Shown here: piece by piece, positions 42,085 to 52,346 of the stretch
Position numbering within the stretch: position 1 is the stretch's first letter
Layout: each line of letters begins with the position of its first letter
Assembly: GCF_001077535.1 (NCBI RefSeq)
Contig: NZ_CP011968.1
Location: forward strand, 992,001-1,056,000
Length of the DNA stretch: 64,000 bases
Source of the DNA: Clostridioides difficile ATCC 9689 = DSM 1296
Lineage (GTDB): Bacteria > Bacillota > Clostridia > Peptostreptococcales > Peptostreptococcaceae
Direction of reading: 5' to 3'
Translations under genes and position numbers: made by a program
Notes under the pieces: generated by a model
Seen by the model: the letters and a program-made list of their open reading frames with translations, nothing else
The model's database searches: none
What the model was told of the DNA's origin: nothing

Positions 42085-44742
42085 ATGATATATAAAAAAG
42101 ATAAAGTAATGAAAGTTTTAGAATCATCATATAGGGAAAATGAAAAAGGGATTACAGCTAACCAATTATCAGAAAAGACAGGAATTGCAAGAAACAATAT
42201 AAGTACATATTTAAACCAATTATTCAATGAGGGTATGGTTACGAAGATAAAAGGAAGACCTGTGTATTATATCCCTGCAAATCTTAACCTTAACAAGAAT
42301 GAATTGCTTGATACACAAAGTGAGTTGCTTGGCATAAAAAAAGGAACAAAAGTAGAAAACAAAATAAAAAAAGATAGTTTTGAAACACTAATAGGTAAAG
42401 AACATAGTTTAAGACCTATAATAGAAAAATGCAAGGTCGCAATGCTCTATCCTACAAATGGACTTCATACTATTATCTATGGAGAAACAGGAGTAGGAAA
42501 GAGTATGATTGCTAGATATATGTACGATTATTCTATAGATAGTGGAATTAGAAAAAATAAAGCTCCTTTTGTAACATTTAATTGTGCTGATTATGCTAAT
42601 AATGCACAATTACTTATGGGACATATTTTTGGGGTAGAACAAGGAGCTTATACAGGTGCAGAATCTTCCAGAAAAGGTCTTTTGGAAATTGCAAATGGAG
42701 GGATACTATTTTTAGATGAAATTCATAGACTACCAGCAGAAGGTCAAGAAATGTTGTTTACTTTTATAGATAAGGGAACATTTAAAAGACTAGGAGATGC
42801 AACGAAAGAAAGAGAGTCTAAGGTATTAATAATATGTGCTACTACAGAAAATCCGACATCAACACTATTAGATACATTCAATAGAAGAATACCAATGAAA
42901 ATAGAAATACCATCATTGAGAGATAGGACAATGATTGAAAGAATGGAATTAGTCAAAAATTTTTTCAAGGAAGAATCAAAAAGTATTTCTATTTCAATAA
43001 AAGTACATAAAGAAATAATTAAATCACTATTACTTTATGATTGTAAAAATAATGTAGGTCAACTTCAAAATGATATAAAATTAGCTGTTGCAAATGGATA
43101 CCTAAGATATAAAAGAGATAATAAAGAACCAGTTTATATAGAGAAAAAATATTTTGATAAATCTATAAATGAAGTGAGTGATGATTATAGAGAGAAGTCT
43201 ATTAAAGCAGATGAAGTTATAACACATGGAATAGAATATTTTGTATTTACGTCATTAGGAGAAGAAGAAGTTATTAACTACAATGATATAAATATTATTA
43301 ATGCAGTAAATACTAATCTTAATAAATCTGTAGAAATGAATATAGCAGATGCTTCTCTATTTAATAATGTTAAGTTTAAAAGCATGTGTGAATCAATAAG
43401 ACAAATTATTAAAGAAGATGAAGAAATAGATATAAGTGAATCAATATTTAAGTCAATGGCAATTTATATAAAAAGTGTATTGGATAAAAGTAGCTCTACA
43501 AACAACATAGATTTGAATCAAATTAGAAGAAATAACAGAAGTGAATTTAAAACAGCATTAAAAATAGTTGGAATAATTGAAAATGAATTTGATTTATTTT
43601 TATCTATAGAAACTGTAGCATATATTACATTATTCATAGTACAAGCTAAACAAGATGAACAAAATAAAATAGTGAATAACATTAATATTATAGTTGCTAT
43701 GCATGGAGAAACTACAGCAAGTAGTATGGTAAAAGCAGTTGGTGATATTATTGGAAAGTGCAGTGCTATTTCTTTCGATATGAAGTTAGATAAAAGCTAT
43801 GATGAAGTAATTGTAGATTTTAAAAATTTAATTAATAATATAGACAATAAAGATGTATTACTATTTACAGATATGGGTTCATTAAACTCTTTTGATGAAA
43901 TTATAAAGAAAGAAAAAAAGTGTGGAGTAAGAGTAATTCCTATGGTGACGACATTAACTGTGTTAGAAGCAGTTCAGAAGGCCAATATGGGATTACCTTT
44001 AAATGACGTATACAACTCTATCACTAACACGAGAAAGTACTATTTTGGAACTAATGAAATTCAAAATAAAGAAAATCTGTCTAAAACAATTATTATAGCA
44101 TCACATGTTTCAGAAGGTGTAGATAATAAAACAAGAAAAATATTAGAAGAAAAGATGAGTAGGTACTTAGATGGAATAGATATTATATCTGTCCCATATA
44201 AAACAGAAAAAGATTTAAGTTTAAATATTACGAAACTTAAAGAAAGTAGTAATATTGTTGCAGTAATCAATGAACAAAGAATTAATATTAGAGGAATTGA
44301 CTATATTAGCAAAAAAGATATAGATAAGGATGAAAATATCAATAAATTAAAAAATATTATAAAGATAAGTATAGGTTATGATGATGTAGTTGAAGGTTTA
44401 AAGACATCCTTAAAAAGCTCTAATTATAATAGGATATTTAAAGATATAAAATATGTGTCTGATGAATTGTTTTTAGTATTTAATATAGAAAAGAAATACG
44501 ATAAAGTAATTGGACTTATGATGCATTTAGCTTTCATGGTAGATGGGTTGATTGGAAATACTAGAGAAATTGAAAAGCTTGATAAAGAAAAAACACTTGA
44601 TTATCACAAGAGCCTAAGCAAAATAAAAGATATAGTATCTCAATTAGATAAAAAATATAATATAGAAATTAATGAAAAAGAGTGCTATCAAATATTATTA
44701 ATATTAGAATATGCAGAAATAATCGAAAAAGATTACCAATGA
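42085..44742 (+). CDS. LevR-type sigma-54-dependent activator with PRD and EIIA domains
   Basis: 885 residues. N-terminal helix-turn-helix (about 20-55, ITANQLSEKTGIARNNISTYL); AAA+ domain with Walker A GETGVGKS (133-140), the sigma-54 contact loop GAYTGA (187-192) and Walker B ILFLDE (207-212); then PRD1 (about 450-550), a mannose-type EIIA domain with VAMHGETTA, and a C-terminal PRD2. Such proteins activate PTS operons from -24/-12 promoters and are tuned by PTS phosphorylation. The target is the next operon, with a matching promoter at 44883. ATG 42085 follows aggggag. Confidence 0.92.
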   Translation: MIYKKDKVMKVLESSYRENEKGITANQLSEKTGIARNNISTYLNQLFNEGMVTKIKGRPVYYIPANLNLNKNELLDTQSELLGIKKGTKVENKIKKDSFETLIGKEHSLRPIIEKCKVAMLYPTNGLHTIIYGETGVGKSMIARYMYDYSIDSGIRKNKAPFVTFNCADYANNAQLLMGHIFGVEQGAYTGAESSRKGLLEIANGGILFLDEIHRLPAEGQEMLFTFIDKGTFKRLGDATKERESKVLIICATTENPTSTLLDTFNRRIPMKIEIPSLRDRTMIERMELVKNFFKEESKSISISIKVHKEIIKSLLLYDCKNNVGQLQNDIKLAVANGYLRYKRDNKEPVYIEKKYFDKSINEVSDDYREKSIKADEVITHGIEYFVFTSLGEEEVINYNDINIINAVNTNLNKSVEMNIADASLFNNVKFKSMCESIRQIIKEDEEIDISESIFKSMAIYIKSVLDKSSSTNNIDLNQIRRNNRSEFKTALKIVGIIENEFDLFLSIETVAYITLFIVQAKQDEQNKIVNNINIIVAMHGETTASSMVKAVGDIIGKCSAISFDMKLDKSYDEVIVDFKNLINNIDNKDVLLFTDMGSLNSFDEIIKKEKKCGVRVIPMVTTLTVLEAVQKANMGLPLNDVYNSITNTRKYYFGTNEIQNKENLSKTIIIASHVSEGVDNKTRKILEEKMSRYLDGIDIISVPYKTEKDLSLNITKLKESSNIVAVINEQRINIRGIDYISKKDIDKDENINKLKNIIKISIGYDDVVEGLKTSLKSSNYNRIFKDIKYVSDELFLVFNIEKKYDKVIGLMMHLAFMVDGLIGNTREIEKLDKEKTLDYHKSLSKIKDIVSQLDKKYNIEINEKECYQILLILEYAEIIEKDYQ

Positions 44743-44771
44743 GTATAAAAACTTATTTGGTAATTTTTTTT
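44732..44771 (+). terminator. Terminator overlapping the end of the LevR-type gene
   Basis: ATTACCAA (44732-44739), which includes part of the last codons, pairs with TTGGTAAT (44757-44764), followed by T8. Confidence 0.85.
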
Positions 44772-44791
44772 AGTCTAAAATAATATTAATA

Positions 44792-44876
44792 TTAGACACA
44801 TATAAATATACTTAGACAAAGTATCTAAGTTTTGATGATAAAAATGATTGAAATAACAGTGTTTTAAAGTGTCTAA
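44792..44876 (+). promoter_or_regulatory. Probable upstream activator sites for the LevR-type protein
   Basis: TTAGACAC (44792-44799) is repeated in inverted form as GTGTCTAA (44869-44876). Between them CTTAGA (44811-44816) and TCTAAG (44824-44829) form a second inverted repeat. All share the TAGAC/GTCTA core and lie just upstream of the -24/-12 promoter. Confidence 0.6.
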
Positions 44877-44882
44877 AAAAAC

Positions 44883-44898
44883 TGGCATAATACTTGCT
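44883..44898 (+). promoter_or_regulatory. Sigma-54 (-24/-12) promoter of the PTS operon
   Basis: TGGCATAATACTTGCT fits TGGCAC-N5-TTGCW with one change; GG (44884-44885) and GC (44896-44897) are exactly 12 bp apart. It lies 59 bp before the first gene and directly after the gene of a sigma-54 activator. Confidence 0.9.
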
Positions 44899-44956
44899 TA
44901 TATTATTAAATGAGTAATATAAATAATTAAAATTTAAATAAAAAGGAGTAAATAAT

Positions 44957-45586
44957 ATGCAAGATAAAATATTAAGAGATAAAAAGGCAAATGACCCATG
45001 GGCAAGAATGACTACAAGAAACGGATTTAGTGCAGACGAAATAATATCGTCATTTCAAAAAGCTATAAGAAGAAATATGGTGGAAGAAGCTTGTGAATTT
45101 GCTTATGAACTATATATATCATCACCAGAATTAGAAGATAAGCTATGGAGAAGGATACTTACAATATCAGTTGAAGATATAGGAATGGGGGACCCATCAG
45201 CTGTAATAATCATAAATAATTTAAATCAAGTAAGAAAGGAATATTCATATGCAGATGGAGACAGACCTTTATTTTTCATACATGCAATAAGATATCTTTG
45301 TGCATGTGAGAAAGATAGATCAAGTGATTTATTAAAAAATATAATTATAAAAGGATTTGCAATGGGTAAAGTTCCAGAAGTTATGGACGTGGCACTTGAC
45401 AAGCATACATATAGAGGATTAGAAATGGGAAGGGATTCATTCCACTTTTTAAATGAAGCTAGTATAGTAATACCAGAAAAAGAAGTAGATAATGATTATA
45501 AAGAAAGATACTTAAAAATATTAGAAAAATATAAGCAAGAAGAAGTTATAGATACGGCTTTCAAGTTTAATCATTGGCAGTACTAA
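44957..45586 (+). CDS. MgsA/RarA C-terminal-domain-like protein in a PTS operon
   Basis: 209 residues. The pattern DDIISSFQKAIRRNMVEEACEFAYEL...LWRRILTISVEDIGMGDPSAVIII resembles the C-terminal (post-AAA+) part of RarA/MgsA, which reads SA.HKSIRGSDPDAALYWLARML..G.D...I.RRL...A.EDIG.ADP. The AAA+ ATPase domain itself is absent: no Walker motifs. The gene is first behind the sigma-54 promoter and precedes the PTS genes. Its link to sugar uptake is unexplained. ATG 44957 follows aaaaagga. Confidence 0.65.
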   Translation: MQDKILRDKKANDPWARMTTRNGFSADEIISSFQKAIRRNMVEEACEFAYELYISSPELEDKLWRRILTISVEDIGMGDPSAVIIINNLNQVRKEYSYADGDRPLFFIHAIRYLCACEKDRSSDLLKNIIIKGFAMGKVPEVMDVALDKHTYRGLEMGRDSFHFLNEASIVIPEKEVDNDYKERYLKILEKYKQEEVIDTAFKFNHWQY

Positions 45587-45720
45587 GAATTAGAGTAAAT
45601 ATTACTAAGAATTAAAATAAAATAATAAGAATTAAAGTAAAAACTGATAGGAATTAGAGTAAGAATTGGCTGATAAAAAATTAGAAAACAAAAGAGGTTA
45701 GATATTGTAGGAGGGTAATT

Positions 45721-46047
45721 ATGAATATTTTATTAGTATGTGCAAATGGAGCTTCAACAGGTGTACTTGTGGAAAAGATGAAAAGTTTTTGTAGTGAGCA
45801 TGAAAAGTTAAAAACTAAAACTATAAATATAGAGGCAACATCATTTGAAAATTTAAAATCATACATTGAAGCTAATGATACAGATGTAGTACTTGTAGCA
45901 CCACAAATTAGGTTTAAGGAAGATGATGTAGTTGAAGCTTGTAAGAATTACAAAATAGCAGTTGGTTTAATAGATACTAAGCATTATGGTCGTATGGATG
46001 CTCCTTCTGTTATGAAGTCGGCAATCGAATTATATAAAAATAGATAA
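45721..46047 (+). CDS. PTS EIIB, lactose/cellobiose family
   Basis: 108 residues. The phospho-acceptor Cys7 lies in LLVCANGASTGVLVEKM, the standard EIIB loop for the Lac family. It passes phosphate from EIIA to the incoming sugar at EIIC. ATG 45721 follows aggaggg. Between the preceding gene and this one are short direct repeats of agaattaRagtaa (45588-45668), probably an untranslated spacer. Confidence 0.92.
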   Translation: MNILLVCANGASTGVLVEKMKSFCSEHEKLKTKTINIEATSFENLKSYIEANDTDVVLVAPQIRFKEDDVVEACKNYKIAVGLIDTKHYGRMDAPSVMKSAIELYKNR

Positions 46048-46062
46048 TTGGGGGGAATAAAA

Positions 46063-47343
46063 ATGGAAGCACTTCAAAATAATTTAAGAAGATTTCTTCT
46101 TCCAATAGCACAAAAGATTGAAAAACAAAGGCATCTTCAAGCTATAAAAGAAGGTATGATAAGTATTACCCCAATAATAATTGTTGGTTCTTTAAGTATG
46201 TTATTTATGGCATTAAACAATATGTTACCTGAAGGAAGTGCAAAAACATTATTATCTGAAAATATGGATACATTACTTATCCCTAATAAATTTACTATGA
46301 GTTTATTATCTATATATTCAGCATTTTTTATAGCTCAGGCACTAGCTAAAAAATATAATCTTAATCATGTAGAAATAGGTATGACAGCAGTTGTTGCACA
46401 ACTTGTTGTATGTGGACAAGTAGTAGATGGTGTATTAGATACAAGTTATTTAGATGCACAAGGTTTATTTGTAAGTATATTAGTAGCACTTTTAGTAGTT
46501 GATATTACTAAGTTTATGAATGATAAAAATCTCGTAATTAGATTTCCAAAAGAAGTACCTAGTGTAGTAAATAAAAGTTTTAGAAACTTAACTCCAATGA
46601 TAGTATGTATAATGTTATTTACAGCAATAGCAGCAATAACTAAAAATGTCTCAGGTCAACCACTACCAGCTATTATAATGAATTTCTTAGCACCAGCTAT
46701 AAGCAGTGTAGATAATGTTTTTGCAGTAACTATAATACTATTTATAACTCAATTATTATGGTTCTTTGGGCTTCATGGAGCAGCAATAACTTCAAGTATA
46801 TGGATGCCAATAGCAGCTACATATATGGCAGAAAATGCAACACTGATAGCAGCAGGAGGAGACCCAAAATATGTGTTTACAATAGGATTTTACTATGGTT
46901 TCTTGCAAGTAACTGGTTCAGGGATAACTTTGGGATTAGTGTACCTTATGTCAAGAAGTAAGTGTAAAAGTTTTAATAGTATGGGAAAAGTTGTGATTTT
47001 ACCATCACTATTTGGAATAAATGAGCCAGTAATATTTGGAACACCAATAGTTATGAACCCATATATGTTTGTACCATTTGTATTTGGACCTGTATTGGTT
47101 GGAGCACTTAATTTTATGGCATTAAAAGTAGGATTACCTATTGCAGAACCACCAGGTTTTTTACCTCCAGGGGTTGCAGCATTTTTGATGACATTAGATT
47201 GGAAGGCAATCGTATTAGTATTTGCAAGTATAATACTTATGACCTTGATATATTATCCATTCTTTAAGATAATGGAGAAGGAAGAATTAAATAAAAATGC
47301 AGAATTAGCTACAACATTAGATGATGATAGCTTTGATTTTTAA
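46063..47343 (+). CDS. PTS EIIC, lactose/cellobiose family permease
   Basis: 427 residues, about eight to ten membrane segments. LRRFLLPIAQKIEKQRHLQAIKEGMI at the start, WFFGLHGAAITSSIW and the family motif GINEPVIFGTPIVMNP near 325 are characteristic of CelB/LicC. ATG 46063 has ggggggaa 8 bases upstream; the TTG at 46048 overlaps that site. It imports a disaccharide or glucoside with phosphorylation. Confidence 0.92.
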   Translation: MEALQNNLRRFLLPIAQKIEKQRHLQAIKEGMISITPIIIVGSLSMLFMALNNMLPEGSAKTLLSENMDTLLIPNKFTMSLLSIYSAFFIAQALAKKYNLNHVEIGMTAVVAQLVVCGQVVDGVLDTSYLDAQGLFVSILVALLVVDITKFMNDKNLVIRFPKEVPSVVNKSFRNLTPMIVCIMLFTAIAAITKNVSGQPLPAIIMNFLAPAISSVDNVFAVTIILFITQLLWFFGLHGAAITSSIWMPIAATYMAENATLIAAGGDPKYVFTIGFYYGFLQVTGSGITLGLVYLMSRSKCKSFNSMGKVVILPSLFGINEPVIFGTPIVMNPYMFVPFVFGPVLVGALNFMALKVGLPIAEPPGFLPPGVAAFLMTLDWKAIVLVFASIILMTLIYYPFFKIMEKEELNKNAELATTLDDDSFDF

Positions 47344-47366
47344 CAAGTCATTAGAAGGAGAAGGAT

Positions 47367-47696
47367 ATGGTACCTGAAATGGAAGAAAAAGTATTTAGTA
47401 TAATATCAGAAGCAGGAGATGCTAAAAGTGATGTAATGATGTCTCTTAAGGAAATAAAAAAAGGTGACTACAATAAAGCAAAACACCTTTTAAATTCAGC
47501 CTCAGAGAAAATACAAACAGCATCAAAGTATCATTTAGAATTACTATCAAATGCTATGAATAGTGAAGATAGTGGGACTGATTTTTTAGTTGTGCACTCT
47601 GAAGACCATTATTCAAATGCATTATTTGCTCATTCTTTAGTATCTGAACTTGTAGATATATTTGAGATGATGGACCCAAGAATTAATAAGAATTAA
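47367..47696 (+). CDS. PTS EIIA, lactose/cellobiose family
   Basis: 109 residues, helical. The active-site His is in FLVVHSEDHYSNALF, the usual VH.QDH.M region of this family. It receives phosphate from HPr and passes it to EIIB. aaggagaagg precedes ATG 47367. With the EIIB and EIIC genes it makes a complete permease. Confidence 0.9.
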   Translation: MVPEMEEKVFSIISEAGDAKSDVMMSLKEIKKGDYNKAKHLLNSASEKIQTASKYHLELLSNAMNSEDSGTDFLVVHSEDHYSNALFAHSLVSELVDIFEMMDPRINKN

Positions 47697-47777
47697 ATTT
47701 CTTGTAAATAGTGCTTGAAGTTTGGCTATAGTTTATTAAATTAATAGATTTAATAAATGAACTCCCTTTTACTTTAA

Positions 47778-49172
<1,395 letters not shown>

Positions 49173-49187
49173 GAATAATATATTTTT

Positions 49188-49245
49188 AAAGTTCCTACAG
49201 TTTAGTACATAGCCTAGTTAATGTATTTGTAGGGACTTTATTTAT
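49188..49245 (+). terminator. Terminator of the PTS-GH4 operon
   Basis: AAAGTTCCTACA (49188-49199) pairs with TGTAGGGACTTT (49228-49239), one G-T pair, followed by a T-rich stretch. Confidence 0.85.
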
Positions 49246-49494
49246 TTACAAATGAGATACAAGTGGCAAACATAGTGTATTTTGCAGTTAGGAAAGTAGG
49301 TTTAGTTACTTGTTAGTTGGATTAAATTTAGGTACAATAATTTACTATCAATCAATAGAAATAACCAGAGAAGTTGCATAATAAAAAATTTACACTTTTA
49401 ACAGGATTTATGTAGGTGTTTATAGAAATAAATAAATATGTACATAAATACATAATTATTTTTAAGTCTAAAATACAAGAATGGAGAGATGGCT

Positions 49495-50349
49495 ATGAAG
49501 TGGAGAGATTATGCTGATGATGTAAATTTATTTGAGGATTTTGATAAAACTATCAAGCCTCTAACTGACGAACAAAGAAGAAAAAATATAAACACTTTAA
49601 TTGCATATTTTTCAAAAGAAGTTCCTTCTAAAATATACAATTTATCAAATGATGAAATTAAGCCTAGAGATATACTTAGAGGACTTTTGAATGTATATCC
49701 ACCAAAAGAAATTGCTCCAGAGATACTTAATATGTTACATAATTTATTGTTGATTGAATGTGAAGAAAGAGAGTTAGTAGATGTAAATGATATAGAAGAA
49801 GTAGAGGAAGGGATTGCCATATGGAGAGGTAATATAACGAATTTAAGAGCAGATGCAATAGTAAATGCTGCAAATAACAAGTTATTAGGGTGTTTACAAC
49901 CATTACATCTATGCGTGGATAATGAGATACATTCATGCGCAGGTCCTAGACTTAGAGAAGATTGTGACAAAATAATAAAAAAACAAGGGCATTTAGAATA
50001 TACTGGAGATGCTAAGATAACTAGAGGTTATTGTTTACCTGCAAAATTTGTAGTACATACTGTTGGACCTATTGTATCTGGTGGTCAGCCAAGTAAAGAG
50101 CAAGAAAAGCAACTGCTTCATTGTTATAAATCATGTTTAAATACAATAAAAGAAATTGATGAAATAAAAAATATTGTTTTTTGTGGAATTTCTACAGGTG
50201 TATTTGGTTATCCAAAAAAAGAGGCAGCTAATCTTGCTGTAAGTAGAGTTAGACTATGGCTAAAAGAAAATCCTGAAAAAAATTTAAAAGTTGTATTTAA
50301 TGTGTTTACTGAAGAAGAAGAAGAGAAATATAGAAGAATATTTAAATAA
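49495..50349 (+). CDS. Zinc-type macrodomain protein (ADP-ribose hydrolase)
   Basis: 285 residues. N-terminal ~90 residues are a helical extension; the macrodomain begins at WRGNITNLRADAIVNAANN, followed by HSCAGPRLREDC, the GDAKITRGYCLPAKFVVHTVGP block and CGISTGVFGYPKKEAA. Cys and His in LLGCLQPLHLCVDNEIHSCAG match the zinc-binding macrodomains of Firmicutes, which remove ADP-ribose from proteins. ATG 49495 is 6 bases after ggagag; ATG 49489 touches it. No sirtuin or lipoate gene lies next to it, unlike the streptococcal type. Confidence 0.85.
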   Translation: MKWRDYADDVNLFEDFDKTIKPLTDEQRRKNINTLIAYFSKEVPSKIYNLSNDEIKPRDILRGLLNVYPPKEIAPEILNMLHNLLLIECEERELVDVNDIEEVEEGIAIWRGNITNLRADAIVNAANNKLLGCLQPLHLCVDNEIHSCAGPRLREDCDKIIKKQGHLEYTGDAKITRGYCLPAKFVVHTVGPIVSGGQPSKEQEKQLLHCYKSCLNTIKEIDEIKNIVFCGISTGVFGYPKKEAANLAVSRVRLWLKENPEKNLKVVFNVFTEEEEEKYRRIFK

Positions 50350-50553
50350 TATTATGTAACAGAATCCTAAAAATACTTATTATATAATACAAATTCATTG
50401 TATAAGATAATAATTTACAAGTAGTAAAAATTAATAAAATATAATTTGTATTTTTAATAAATAAGTAGGTATAATAGAAATTATAAGAATAGTATAATCA
50501 ATTATGCTATTACTTAGAAAATATAATATAGGAAAATTGTATGGTAAATAAAT

Positions 50554-51534
50554 ATGAAAAATAGTTTTAAAAATTGTATTAGTTTAAGAAATAAATTTAT
50601 AATTATATCAATTGTGTTTCTATTAATCCTATTAATTGTATCTTATATATTTGGCAAATTAGTGTATAATAGTTCAGTTGGTTTAGAGCAGTTAATAAAA
50701 AACGAAGATATAGTAAAAATATTTTCTGAGAGAAAAGATAAACCACTGGAGAAATTAAAAAACTACAAGACATCTGAATTAATGATACAAAGTTCTAATA
50801 ATTACAAGCTTGAAAGTCTTTTTATAACTTCAAATATAAAGACAAGAGATACTATGATACTTGTTCATGGAATTGGAAGTAGTTACTATGAAATGTTAAA
50901 GGTAGCATATAGATATTTAGATAAAGGTTATAATGTATTAGTTTATAATCAAAGAAATACTGGTAATAGTGGTGGAGATAATTACACATTTGGTCTTTAT
51001 GAAAGGTATGATTTAGATAGTCTAGTTAAATTTGTAAAAAATAAATTTCCTGAAGGAAGATTAGGAGTGCATGGATTTTCCATGGGGGCAGGGACAGCTG
51101 CTATGCATTCAGAGATAAATTCAAAAGATGATAAGGTCGATTTTTATATACTGGATTCTCCTTATTCTGAAATGAAAGATGCAATTAGAATGGGAGTACT
51201 AGAAAAACGAATACCAGATATATTAATCAATTATGTGGTGACTTGTGGAGATTTATATAATAAGTTTAAATCTGGATTTTGGTACAGTGATGTAAAACCA
51301 TATGAGTCAGTTGAGAAATCTAATGTACCCATACTGTTTATACATGGAACAAAAGATACTGTTTGTAATTATCAAAATAGCAAGAAAATGTATGATTTAG
51401 TTAAACATGATAAAAAAGACCTATGGCTTATAGAAGGTATTGGTCATGTTGATGGATTTGAACATGATAGTACAGTATACTTCAATAAAATATTTAAATT
51501 TATAGATAGTAATGTTTTAAGTGATAAAAGTTAA
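50554..51534 (+). CDS. Membrane-anchored alpha/beta hydrolase
   Basis: 326 residues. One N-terminal membrane segment (14-34) suggests the catalytic domain lies outside the cell. Nucleophile Ser176 in GFSMG, acid Asp268 in HGTKDTV and His298 in GIGHVDG make a complete triad; the oxyanion region is HGIGSS near 105. Resembles the YqkD-like serine hydrolases, whose substrates are unknown. The ribosome site before ATG 50554 is weak. AT-rich spacer with no recognisable signals before it. Confidence 0.8.
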   Translation: MKNSFKNCISLRNKFIIISIVFLLILLIVSYIFGKLVYNSSVGLEQLIKNEDIVKIFSERKDKPLEKLKNYKTSELMIQSSNNYKLESLFITSNIKTRDTMILVHGIGSSYYEMLKVAYRYLDKGYNVLVYNQRNTGNSGGDNYTFGLYERYDLDSLVKFVKNKFPEGRLGVHGFSMGAGTAAMHSEINSKDDKVDFYILDSPYSEMKDAIRMGVLEKRIPDILINYVVTCGDLYNKFKSGFWYSDVKPYESVEKSNVPILFIHGTKDTVCNYQNSKKMYDLVKHDKKDLWLIEGIGHVDGFEHDSTVYFNKIFKFIDSNVLSDKS

Positions 51535-51736
51535 TTGAATATTAGTAGCTTATTTATTTTTGTATTTATTAAAAGATAGATAGGCTATTTTTATGTTTAA
51601 ATATAAGTTTTGTTTAGTAATGTGAATTAATTTCTAGTAAAAATGAAAATAACTACCAATTAAATTCATTTATACCTCAAATAAAAGAGTTAGTATTAGA
51701 TTACAATCAAATCTAAAGAAAAGAGAGGTAGTATAT

Positions 51737-52186
51737 ATGAAAAACAAAAATAATAAAGATAAAAACATGTTGAATATTAAAGTATTGAGAGTTCTAGGAG
51801 TGCTATTAATACTTTTTGATTATACGGGTGATACTTTGAATTTTTATAATTTCTTCGCAAAGCCATTAGTATCGGGTAATTTATATAAGACAACAGGTAC
51901 TGACTGCATTGTATTTTTATTATTTATTGTAGAGTGTGTATACCTAGTGGGAAGATATATATTAAAAGTTAAGATAAATTGGAGTGAGATTATTGAAAAT
52001 GAGAAAGGTAATTTTATAAATAACTTGTTGGTTGAAAAAATACAAGAAGAAAGCAACATTGTATATAATTTATTAAACTCATATGTGTTGCCACATATAT
52101 ATAAGAAAGCAAGGGGATTGATGTTTAAAACATATCATATGTTAATCTACATTAAAGAAAAATACTATTATGTAAATATATATTAA
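51737..52186 (+). CDS. Small membrane protein of unknown function
   Basis: 149 residues with two likely membrane segments (about 16-34, VLRVLGVLLILFDYTG, and 59-76, CIVFLLFIVECVYLVGR), then a charged cytoplasmic tail and a Tyr-rich C-terminus. No family recognised. gagaggtag precedes ATG 51737, so translation is likely. It is followed by a long palindromic terminator. Confidence 0.5.
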   Translation: MKNKNNKDKNMLNIKVLRVLGVLLILFDYTGDTLNFYNFFAKPLVSGNLYKTTGTDCIVFLLFIVECVYLVGRYILKVKINWSEIIENEKGNFINNLLVEKIQEESNIVYNLLNSYVLPHIYKKARGLMFKTYHMLIYIKEKYYYVNIY

Positions 52187-52265
52187 TATAATATGATTGC
52201 ACAATTAATTATATTATATTTTGTATTGGATGATAAAATGAAAGACATAAATTTTTTGAGACACT

Positions 52266-52342
52266 AAAATCGCAATTTATTTCGTGTTTAAGTTATAAAT
52301 TTTGTGAAAAATTATAAATCTTATAAAATAGATTGCGATTTT
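52266..52342. terminator. Bidirectional terminator before the ModE-like regulator gene
   Basis: AAAATCGCAAT (52266-52276) and ATTGCGATTTT (52332-52342) pair perfectly with further inner pairing; T runs suit both strands. Confidence 0.8.
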
Positions 52343-52346
52343 AATC

